Shown here piece by piece: positions 41,716-49,628 of a stretch of DNA of 64,000 bases. The notes below the pieces were generated by a model, which did not search any database, was not told the origin of the DNA, and saw only the letters and a list, made by a program, of their open reading frames with translations. The stretch covers positions 54,250 through 118,249 of the forward strand of contig DDIU01000039.1 in NCBI GenBank assembly GCA_002338655.1, given 5' to 3'. Positions within the stretch are counted from its first letter, which is position 1. The number at the start of each line of letters is the position of its first letter. A program made the position numbers and the translations under genes. This stretch comes from Flammeovirgaceae bacterium UBA1842 (lineage in GTDB: Bacteria > Bacteroidota > Bacteroidia > Cytophagales > Cyclobacteriaceae).

Positions 41716-43422
41716 ATGGATTTTGGAATATTTGATTTAGTAAGAATAATCGGGGCCTTAGGTTTCTTTATTTTTGGCATGAAAGTGATGAGTGAGTCGC
41801 TGCAATTGGTAGCGGGTTCAGGTATGAGAAAAGTACTCGGTACCATGACCACAAATCGCTACACTGGAGTACTTACGGGGTTTTTAATAACAGCCATTTT
41901 ACAGTCCTCCTCAGCTACTACGGTAATGACAGTAAGCTTTGTAAATGCAGGACTTGTGTCGTTGGTAGAGTCAGCTGGGGTGATGATGGGAGCCAATATA
42001 GGTACTACTGTTACAGGCTGGCTAGTTTCCTTAATTGGTTTTAAAATAAAGATTTCAAGTTATGCACTACCGATAATTGCCGTTGGCTTTCCGTTGCTAT
42101 TTTCTTCTAAGGAAAGAAATAAAAAATGGGGGGAGGTATTAATTGGGTTTGCCTTGTTATTTATGGGTCTGGGGGAATTGAAAGATGCCGTGCCAGACGT
42201 TAGGAACAATCCAGAGGTTCTCTCGTTTTTACACGAATTCTCAAATCCCGGATTATTAACCCGTATCATGTTTGTTGGTGTTGGTACATTGCTTACCGTC
42301 ATTGTGCAATCAAGTAGTGCGGCAATGACACTTACGATAGTACTGACAACACAAGGTTTACCCTTAGAAATAGCCGCTGCCATGGTTCTGGGTGAAAACA
42401 TTGGAACTACCATCACCGCGGAACTAGCTTCAGTGGTAGCTAATGTCCATGCTAAAAGATCGGCCAGGATACATTCAATGTTTAATATAATTGGGGTCAC
42501 CTGGATGGTAATTGTCATGCCGTGGTTTTTGGATGGACTGCAATGGGTTTTAGCTCTATTCTTTAGTAGCACAGATACTTCGAGCAATTTTGCGCTGGCG
42601 GCTTTTCATACGGCATTCAACTTGATAAATGTGTTATTACTTATTGGTTTCGTCCCGCAACTGGTTGCATTATCCACACGTACCGTGAAGTCTAGAGGTG
42701 ATGACGATGAAGAATTTAAATTGGAATATATTTCCCGTGGAGTAGTTTCATCATCAGAAATAGCACTGGGTGAAGTATCTAAGGAGATGGCCAAATTTGC
42801 CGGGTTTATTCAAAAAATGTCTGGTTGGTTGTTTGAGTTATCCAATGAAAAGAAAGATAAGAGAATCAACAAACTTTTAAAGAAAATAGAGAAGACGGAA
42901 GCTATAACTGATGAGCTTGAGGAGGAAATCAATGGGTTTATGGTTAAAATAACCAGTGCTGGACTTAGCTTGAAGAGTTCAATTGAAATTAGGGGTATCC
43001 TCAGTATTTCAAGTGATTTGGAGAGGGTGGCCGATATAATTTTAAGGATGTCAAAAGATATCGAAAGACAGCACAACAAGAAAGTGACTTTTAGCGATCA
43101 TCAGATAGAACAACTTAACACCTTGGCCTCTATGGTAGATGAGGCGATTGAAATAATGATCGACAATCTGAGTAAGCCATCGAAATTGGTAACACTTGAT
43201 GCGGCATTTGCTAAGGAACTCGAGATCAATAAATTTAGAAGTAAATTAAGGAAGCAAGATCTTAAGAGTGTTGAAAACGAAAATTATGATATCAAGGCAG
43301 GTATCGTATTTCGTGATCTATTCAACGGATATGAAAAAATTGGCGACCACGTTATTAATGTTACGGAAGCAGTTTTAGGTCTGGGTATTAAGGACGATGA
43401 TGAAATGAGAATAGAAGCCTAA
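41716..43422 (+). CDS. Na/Pi cotransporter with C-terminal PhoU-like domain
   Basis: A 568-residue symporter. The membrane part (1-320) has two Na_Pi_cotrans repeats with QSSSATT and VQSSSAAMT motifs and GANIGTT and GENIGTT. The cytoplasmic C-terminal part (about 345-550) is helical and PhoU-like (SGDLERVADIILRMSKDIER; LFNGYEKIGDHVINVTEAV). It is divergent from the other symporter, 242 bases apart. Its stop lies five bases from the convergent M20 gene. The PhoU-like part may sense or control phosphate flux. Confidence 0.92.
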   Translation: MDFGIFDLVRIIGALGFFIFGMKVMSESLQLVAGSGMRKVLGTMTTNRYTGVLTGFLITAILQSSSATTVMTVSFVNAGLVSLVESAGVMMGANIGTTVTGWLVSLIGFKIKISSYALPIIAVGFPLLFSSKERNKKWGEVLIGFALLFMGLGELKDAVPDVRNNPEVLSFLHEFSNPGLLTRIMFVGVGTLLTVIVQSSSAAMTLTIVLTTQGLPLEIAAAMVLGENIGTTITAELASVVANVHAKRSARIHSMFNIIGVTWMVIVMPWFLDGLQWVLALFFSSTDTSSNFALAAFHTAFNLINVLLLIGFVPQLVALSTRTVKSRGDDDEEFKLEYISRGVVSSSEIALGEVSKEMAKFAGFIQKMSGWLFELSNEKKDKRINKLLKKIEKTEAITDELEEEINGFMVKITSAGLSLKSSIEIRGILSISSDLERVADIILRMSKDIERQHNKKVTFSDHQIEQLNTLASMVDEAIEIMIDNLSKPSKLVTLDAAFAKELEINKFRSKLRKQDLKSVENENYDIKAGIVFRDLFNGYEKIGDHVINVTEAVLGLGIKDDDEMRIEA

Positions 43423-43427
43423 GAATT

Positions 43428-44612
43428 TTAGTTGTTGAGTGCATTGATGGCCAACCAGGCCATCATGCCAGAGCCTATTTCCAGAGCTTTTTCATCAATG
43501 TCAAAGGTAGGGGTATGTACGTAGGATGTAATTCCTTTTGATTCGTTTCTGGTCCCCAACCTATAAAAACAAGCCGAAACCTCATGGGTATAATAGGAGA
43601 AATCCTCTGCACCCATCCATAAGTCTAAATCAACAATATTTTCTTCACCAATATAAGTAGCAGCTGCTTTTCGGGCTTCGGCTGTAAGTGCCGGATCATT
43701 TTCGAGGTAAGGATATCCTTTTGAGATGGTTACTTCGCAGCTACCGCCCATACCTTCTGCAATGCTCTCGGCCATTTTTTTGATACGTTTATGAGCATCG
43801 GCACGCCATTCTTCATTCATTGCCCGAAAAGTGCCATCTACCTTTACTTCTTCCGGGATGATATTAGTGGCTCCGTTAGCAATCACCTTTCCAAAACTTA
43901 AAACGGTAGGTGTTTTAGGGCTAGCATTTCGGCTAATAATTTGTTGTAGGGCAACAATTATATGAGCAGTAATGAGTACCGGATCTATTGCAAGTTCGGG
44001 AATGGCCCCATGTCCTCCTTTGCCTTTTACGGTCAAGTATATTTCATCACAACTTGCCATATACATGCCAGGCCTAAAACCTACTTTTCCAACAGGGATC
44101 AGGGGCATTACATGCTGACCAAACATCTTAGTTGGGGCTGGGTTCTTAAGGGCACCGTCCTTGATCATTAGTGACGCACCTCCCGGATTTTTTTCTTCAC
44201 CGGGCTGAAATACGAACTTAACCGTTCCTTCAAACTCATCTTTAAGGGTATGAAGTATCCTCGCTGTTCCTAACAATGAAGCGGTATGTGCATCATGTCC
44301 ACAAGCGTGCATAACACCCTCGTTTTTGGATTTGTATACAACATCATTGGCTTCTTTTATTGGCAAGGCGTCCATATCGGCCCTTAAAGCAATTACTTTT
44401 TTGCCAGGGTTTTTACCTTCGATAATGGCGGTCAAACCCGTTTCTGCAACACCCTCTTTAGGGGTTATCCCAACCTCCTTTAACTGGGAGGCTACGTATT
44501 TGGCAGTATTGTACTCTTGATATGATAATTCTGGATTTGCATGAATGTGCCTACGAATGTCCACGACATCTGAAGCATATTTTTGAGCCAGTTGTTTTAT
44601 TTTATCTATCAA
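43428..44612 (-). CDS. M20 family amidohydrolase (hippurate hydrolase-like)
   Basis: Dinuclear metal amidohydrolase, 394 residues, probably cleaving N-acyl amino acids or similar amides. Metal ligands are seen in HACGHDAHTASLLG, FQPGEEKNPGGA, FGQHVMP and, near the end, GAEDFSYYT; the lid dimerisation domain contains KGKGGHGAIPELAIDP. The start is TTG at 44612. It has no signal peptide. The SPOR lipoprotein gene lies two bases upstream on the same strand. Confidence 0.9.
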   Translation of the reverse strand: MIDKIKQLAQKYASDVVDIRRHIHANPELSYQEYNTAKYVASQLKEVGITPKEGVAETGLTAIIEGKNPGKKVIALRADMDALPIKEANDVVYKSKNEGVMHACGHDAHTASLLGTARILHTLKDEFEGTVKFVFQPGEEKNPGGASLMIKDGALKNPAPTKMFGQHVMPLIPVGKVGFRPGMYMASCDEIYLTVKGKGGHGAIPELAIDPVLITAHIIVALQQIISRNASPKTPTVLSFGKVIANGATNIIPEEVKVDGTFRAMNEEWRADAHKRIKKMAESIAEGMGGSCEVTISKGYPYLENDPALTAEARKAAATYIGEENIVDLDLWMGAEDFSYYTHEVSACFYRLGTRNESKGITSYVHTPTFDIDEKALEIGSGMMAWLAINALNN

Positions 44613-44614
44613 AA

Positions 44615-45124
44615 TTAATTTATATAAATCCGTTCAGGAATAATGATGGCTGATGGAAACCTTTTTTTCAACTGATAATATGTTTTCTGAGCCTCTAGTC
44701 GGGAATAGAATTTGCCGACTTTTACTTTAAAATTGGGCTCATCATATTTAAGTATAGGAGCTGCATCCGGTATTAAGGAGTAAACTTTGCCCCTGGCGAT
44801 TTTAGCTTCCTCACTATTGATGCCAGAATACACCTGTACGGTATACCCATCCACAAAATTGATGTTGGCTTTGATTCTGTCAATACTGTCAAGAACAGAG
44901 TTTAACTGTTTAGTTACATCATGTTTTGGTTCAGGGTAACTTTCAATTTTCTCCTTGGTTGCAATTGATTCTTTAGTGTTATCAGGAGCCTCCTCAAAGC
45001 TCGGTCTAAGCACAGAGATATCCTCACTATATGTTTCAACTGACGAGGTTGAAGTAGTAGCACTTGGTGAACAACTATAAATAGCCAACGAGACAATTAG
45101 GCAATATTTTAAGTTTTTAATCAT
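44615..45124 (-). CDS. SPOR-domain lipoprotein
   Basis: A 169-residue protein. The ATG at 45124 overlaps the secA stop by one base and gives a lipoprotein signal peptide ending in AIYSC; the frame also opens seven codons upstream but without a better start. After a disordered acidic-serine region, the C-terminal 75 residues form a SPOR-like domain (YTVQVYSGINSEEAKIARG; FKVKVGKFYSRLEAQKTYYQ), which binds denuded peptidoglycan at division sites in known cases. Probably translationally coupled to secA. Confidence 0.82.
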   Translation of the reverse strand: MIKNLKYCLIVSLAIYSCSPSATTSTSSVETYSEDISVLRPSFEEAPDNTKESIATKEKIESYPEPKHDVTKQLNSVLDSIDRIKANINFVDGYTVQVYSGINSEEAKIARGKVYSLIPDAAPILKYDEPNFKVKVGKFYSRLEAQKTYYQLKKRFPSAIIIPERIYIN

Positions 45125-48100
45125 TAGTCCTCTAATAATACACATTTATTGCTATTGATGTCGGCTTCTACTGTTTTGAATTTGACATCTTTTTTCAAAC
45201 TGCCATCCATGTACTGAACAGTTACACGATCATTGCGGCCTACTAACTTATTTGACTTTATAGGCATAGTTTTCTCAGCAGGGGGTCTATTGGCAGCTGG
45301 CCTTCCTCCACTTAATACTGAGCCTGCCTCTTCTTTCTTCTCGTTAAGTTTCTGTCGCCTAGCTTGTCTTGCTTCTTGAACCTCGTTAGGGTCTTCCACT
45401 GGCAAATCTGCTTTGGCAAGGAACGAAATGGTATCTTCATTTACCTTTGCAATGAATCTCTTAAATAACTCAAAACCTTCAAATTTATAGATCAAAAGCG
45501 GGTCTTTTTGCTCGTAAACAGCATTTTGAACACTTTGCTTTAAATCATCCATTTCACGTAAATGGTCTTTCCATAATTGGTCAATAATGGCTAAAGTGGC
45601 CATTTTTTCCATCGATTTGATTAGTTCTTTGTTTTCTGTGGCCACACATTTTTTCAAATTGGCAGCTACTCCTATTTGTTTCTTGCCATCAGTAAATGGA
45701 ACTAAAATATTCTCGATTGTTGCACCCCGGGTTGCTTCAATGTCTTTGAATATAGGCCAAGATCTTTCTGCAATTGCTTTATTTTTTCTTCTATAGTGCT
45801 CTAATGCCTGACTGTACAGTTTTTGAGTCAATACATCTTCATTGATTGAACCAAATTCATTTTTGGTAATTTCAAAATCGATGCCCAAAACACCTAGTAT
45901 GGTCAATTTGAAACTATCATAATTTTCAGAGCCTTTGGTATTGATAACGATATCTTCGCAAGTATCAAAAAGCATGTTCATGATGTCCAATTCCAACCTT
46001 TCACCATGCAAAGCATTTCTTCTACGCTTATAGATCACTTCCCGTTGCGAGTTCATTACATCATCATATTCAAGAAGCCTTTTTCTTGTTCCGAAGTTGT
46101 TCTCCTCAACTTTTGTCTGTGCACGTTCAATCGATTTGGTAACCATGGAGTGAGATATCACTTCACCTTCCTGTAGTCCCAAACGGTCCATTATCCTTGC
46201 TATTCGCTCAGGCATGAACATTCTCATGAGGTTATCTTCAAGACTTACAAAAAACTGTGAAGACCCTGGGTCACCCTGACGGCCAGAACGACCTCTAAGT
46301 TGCCTGTCAACACGTCTTGATTCATGTCTTTCGGTACCTATTATGGCCAAACCGCCTGCTTCTTTCGAAGCTGGAGAAAGTTTAATATCAGTACCCCTAC
46401 CAGCCATGTTGGTAGCAATGGTCACAGTTCCAGGTTGACCGGCTGCCGCTACCACTTCCGCTTCACGCTGATGCTGTTTTGCATTAAGGACCTGATGGTC
46501 TATTTTTCGCATGTGAAGCATCCTACTTACCAGTTCTGAAATTTCTACCGAGGTAGTACCTACCAGTACAGGTCTGCCTTGTTCAGTAAGTTTTACAATT
46601 TCATCTACTACGGCATTGAATTTTTCCCGTACGGTCTTGTACACCATGTCTTGGTTATCTTGGCGTGCAATTGGCCGGTGGGTAGGGATTACCACAACAT
46701 CTAATTTGTAAATTTCCCAGAATTCACCTGCCTCAGTTTCCGCAGTACCTGTCATTCCAGACAGTTTATGATACATACGGAAGTAATTTTGTAAGGTAAT
46801 AGTCGCGTAGGTCTGCGTAGCATCTTCAACCTTTACATTTTCTTTGGCTTCTATGGCCATGTGCAACCCATCAGAATATCTTCTTCCGTCCATTACACGG
46901 CCCGTCTGCTCATCTACAATTTTCACCTTGCCATCTACAATGATATATTCAGTATCCTTTTCAAATAGGGTGTAGGCTTTTAGTAATTGATTTATCGAAT
47001 GAATACGCTGTGTTTTAATGGCATAATCCTTTATCAACTCATCTTTTTTAGCGACTTTTTGCTCATCCGTAAGGGAAGTATCTTTTTCCAATTCTGAAAT
47101 TTCAGTACCAATGTCCGGGAGTATAAAGAAGCTGGGGTCTTCACCTTCACCAGTAATCAGGTCAATTCCACGCTCAGTGAGATCAATATTGTTATGCTTC
47201 TCATCAATGGTAAAATATAACGGTGCATCTGCCTCAGGCATCATTTTTTGATTGTCCTGTAGATAGTAGTTTTCAGTTTTTTGCATTAACTGGCGCGTAC
47301 CCGTTTCACTTAGGAACTTGATCAAAGGCTTGTGTTTTGGAAGGCCTCTAAAAGCCCTATATAATGGTAATCCACCTTCTTTTTCATTGTTCTCACTTAT
47401 CAGCTTTTTAGCCTCAGTAAGATATTGTTGAACCACTTTTTTCTGAGCCTCGACCAGTTTGGCTATACGGGGCTTCAAATCATAAAATTCGTGTTCATCT
47501 CCTTTTGGAATTGGACCAGAGATGATCAACGGTGTTCTGGCTTCATCAATAAGCACAGAATCGACCTCATCAATCATGGCAAAGTGATGTCTAGGCTGTA
47601 CCAAGTCATTCAGGTCACGTGACATATTGTCACGTAGATAGTCAAAGCCAAATTCATTGTTGGTACCGTAAGTTATATCACTGTTATAGGCTTTTTTTCG
47701 TTCTTCTGAGTTAGGCTCGTATTTATCGATACAGTCAATAGTCAATTCATGGAACTCAAAAATAGGAGCCATCCATTCACTGTCCCTTTTAGCAAGGTAT
47801 TCATTGACGGTGACCACATGAACCCCTCTTTTAGCCAAGGCATTCAAAAATGCTGGAAGTGTGGCTACCAATGTTTTACCTTCTCCAGTAGCCATTTCGG
47901 CAATTTTACCTTCATGGAGCACAATTCCACCAATAAGCTGCTCATCAAAGTGAACCATGTCCCAAGTTACCTCAGTGCCAGCTGCAAGCCACTTATTATG
48001 CCAAATTGCCGTTTCGCCAGTAATCTGAACATTGGCTTTAGATGCTGCTATGGTCTTATCCATTAGTGTAGCTTCTACCTCAAGCTTTTCATTCTCTTTG

Positions 48101-48465
48101 AATCTTCGTGCGGTTTCTTTTATGATAGCAAATGCCTTTGGCAATACTTCCAACAAAACCACCTCTAAATCTTTGTTTCTTTTTTCTTCAAGAGCGTCAA
48201 TTTCATTGAAAATCTCCTCTTTTTCATTGATACCTAGATCAGGATGATCGTCTACTTTTTTATGTAACGCAGCAATTTCACCATCAATTTCTTTAAGATG
48301 ATCATCAATTTGCGCCCTTACTGTCCTTGTGCTTTCGCGTAATTCTTGATCTGATATGGAACTGAGTTTTGCAAATTCACTATTTATCTCCTCCACTATC
48401 GGCATTATTTTCTTAATGTCTTTATTGGACTTTGTGCCGAATACTTTTGCAATTAATTTTAACAT
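45124..48465 (-). CDS. secA: Preprotein translocase ATPase SecA
   Basis: The motor of Sec export. At 1113 residues it is longer than the E. coli protein (about 900), as is usual for Bacteroidota. Walker A is in AEMATGEGKTLVATLP, Walker B in AMIDEVDSVLIDEARTPLI; other signatures are TNNEFGFDYLRDNM, TNMAGRGTDIKL and GRSGRQGDPGSSQFF. Insertions are seen around residues 330-470. The extreme C-terminus lacks the cysteine-rich SecB-binding zinc motif and instead ends with a small strand-rich extension (RNDRVTVQYMDGSLKKDV). The gene starts the minus-strand run containing the SPOR lipoprotein and M20 genes. Confidence 0.97.
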   Translation of the reverse strand: MLKLIAKVFGTKSNKDIKKIMPIVEEINSEFAKLSSISDQELRESTRTVRAQIDDHLKEIDGEIAALHKKVDDHPDLGINEKEEIFNEIDALEEKRNKDLEVVLLEVLPKAFAIIKETARRFKENEKLEVEATLMDKTIAASKANVQITGETAIWHNKWLAAGTEVTWDMVHFDEQLIGGIVLHEGKIAEMATGEGKTLVATLPAFLNALAKRGVHVVTVNEYLAKRDSEWMAPIFEFHELTIDCIDKYEPNSEERKKAYNSDITYGTNNEFGFDYLRDNMSRDLNDLVQPRHHFAMIDEVDSVLIDEARTPLIISGPIPKGDEHEFYDLKPRIAKLVEAQKKVVQQYLTEAKKLISENNEKEGGLPLYRAFRGLPKHKPLIKFLSETGTRQLMQKTENYYLQDNQKMMPEADAPLYFTIDEKHNNIDLTERGIDLITGEGEDPSFFILPDIGTEISELEKDTSLTDEQKVAKKDELIKDYAIKTQRIHSINQLLKAYTLFEKDTEYIIVDGKVKIVDEQTGRVMDGRRYSDGLHMAIEAKENVKVEDATQTYATITLQNYFRMYHKLSGMTGTAETEAGEFWEIYKLDVVVIPTHRPIARQDNQDMVYKTVREKFNAVVDEIVKLTEQGRPVLVGTTSVEISELVSRMLHMRKIDHQVLNAKQHQREAEVVAAAGQPGTVTIATNMAGRGTDIKLSPASKEAGGLAIIGTERHESRRVDRQLRGRSGRQGDPGSSQFFVSLEDNLMRMFMPERIARIMDRLGLQEGEVISHSMVTKSIERAQTKVEENNFGTRKRLLEYDDVMNSQREVIYKRRRNALHGERLELDIMNMLFDTCEDIVINTKGSENYDSFKLTILGVLGIDFEITKNEFGSINEDVLTQKLYSQALEHYRRKNKAIAERSWPIFKDIEATRGATIENILVPFTDGKKQIGVAANLKKCVATENKELIKSMEKMATLAIIDQLWKDHLREMDDLKQSVQNAVYEQKDPLLIYKFEGFELFKRFIAKVNEDTISFLAKADLPVEDPNEVQEARQARRQKLNEKKEEAGSVLSGGRPAANRPPAEKTMPIKSNKLVGRNDRVTVQYMDGSLKKDVKFKTVEADINSNKCVLLED

Positions 48466-48531
48466 GTTAACTAACGGTTTTCAAGATTTTGAACGCTTAA
48501 AGTTAAGTCGTTTTTTATAATTATTATATTT

Positions 48532-49311
48532 TCAATCAATATCTATGGTTCCTTTAAAAACCTCCTTAGCAGGCCCTATTAGATATATTTCACTGAACTT
48601 ATTGTTTTCATCTTTTTTAAATTCCACTTTCAATCGTCCACCTTTTGTTTTTACATCTATCGGACTGGTTAACCCCTTACTCTCTGAGGCCAGTGCTGCG
48701 GCTGTTACCCCCGTTCCACAAGAAAGGGTCTCGTTTTCCACCCCTCTTTCGTAGGTTCGAACAAATATTTCATTGTTGGAAACAATCTCAACAAAATTAA
48801 TATTTATGCCAGTGGCTTTAAATTCATCATTGTACCTAATGGCCTTTCCTTTCTGGTACACGTCAGCACCAATTACATTATTCTCATATACCACTAAATG
48901 CGGTGACCCAGTATCAACAAACATACCATCAGCCTTGAGCATGACATTATGTACATCATTCATTTTAAGCCTTACTTCTGTGCCATTAAGTATTTCTGCT
49001 TCATGACTGCCGTCAAAAGCATTAAAAGTTGTTTCCGAATTAATTAACCCCAACTTATGTGCGAAATTAACGGCACAACGACTACCATTGCCACAAAGGC
49101 TTTTGCTCCCATCTGGATTATAAAAGACCATATCAAAATCCAGGGTGTCATGGTTTTCTATTAAAATGAGGCCGTCCGATCCTATACCGAATTTCCGATC
49201 ACACAAACTTAATGCTAACGACTCATTGTGCTTTACGGAATTATCACGATTATCAATCAGTATGAAATCATTACCGGTGGCTTGATACTTATAGAAGGAA
49301 ATGGTCGGCAT
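48532..49311 (-). CDS. dapF: Diaminopimelate epimerase
   Basis: Cofactor-independent racemase converting LL- to meso-diaminopimelate, for lysine and peptidoglycan. The catalytic Cys pair is visible in CGNGSRCAVNFAH and ETLSCGTGVTAAALA; other signatures are KYQATGNDFILID and MVFYNPDGS. I start at the ATG at 49311 (MPTISFYKYQA); an upstream TTG at 49323 is less likely. Length of 259 residues is typical. A hairpin sits directly upstream. Confidence 0.95.
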   Translation of the reverse strand: MPTISFYKYQATGNDFILIDNRDNSVKHNESLALSLCDRKFGIGSDGLILIENHDTLDFDMVFYNPDGSKSLCGNGSRCAVNFAHKLGLINSETTFNAFDGSHEAEILNGTEVRLKMNDVHNVMLKADGMFVDTGSPHLVVYENNVIGADVYQKGKAIRYNDEFKATGININFVEIVSNNEIFVRTYERGVENETLSCGTGVTAAALASESKGLTSPIDVKTKGGRLKVEFKKDENNKFSEIYLIGPAKEVFKGTIDID

Positions 49312-49325
49312 GGTGTTAAACAAAT

Positions 49326-49348
49326 AAGTCCCAAATTATTTGGGACTT
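49326..49348 (-). terminator. Strong hairpin between the DUF4834 gene and dapF
   Basis: AAGTCCCAAAT and ATTTGGGACTT form a near-perfect 11-base palindrome with minimal centre, 22 bases after the DUF4834 stop and 15 bases before the dapF ATG (minus strand). It is followed on that strand by ATTTGTTT, a weak T tract. It could be a terminator, or a structure affecting dapF translation. Confidence 0.5.
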
Positions 49349-49369
49349 TCAGATGGTTTAGGGATTTGA

Positions 49370-49606
49370 TTAATCCAATTCTTCAAAATCGACATACTCA
49401 CCTCCTTTGAAATTCTTCTTTGAAGTTTTGTCGTTATTTGGCACATGATCCACGCGAAGATTTGTGCCGGAAGGCTGCCTATTTCGATTTGGCTGATTTG
49501 AAGGTCTTTGCATCGAAGGCCCACCTAAGATGGTGTTAATAAAAAAGCCAAGGCCTTTAAATAGAACATACCCAACAATAAATACGATTAGAAGAAATTT
49601 AAACAT
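49370..49606 (-). CDS. DUF4834 family small membrane protein
   Basis: A 78-residue protein with one membrane helix at the N-terminus (FLLIVFIVGYVLFKGLGFF), a disordered N-, Q- and R-rich middle, and a conserved C-terminal end FKGGEYVDFEELD. The pattern matches DUF4834, a small Bacteroidota family of unknown function. It begins 22 bases downstream of carB and lies ahead of dapF on the same strand. Confidence 0.7.
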   Translation of the reverse strand: MFKFLLIVFIVGYVLFKGLGFFINTILGGPSMQRPSNQPNRNRQPSGTNLRVDHVPNNDKTSKKNFKGGEYVDFEELD

Positions 49607-49628
49607 ATCGATCTTTTTGTATTATAAC

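Noticed and set aside
43445..43465. Hairpin TGATGGCC-AACCA-GGCCATCA as terminator for the Na/Pi symporter gene
   Set aside because: No T run follows on either strand, and the bases encode a plausible C-terminal MMAWLAI peptide of the M20 enzyme; it may be chance.
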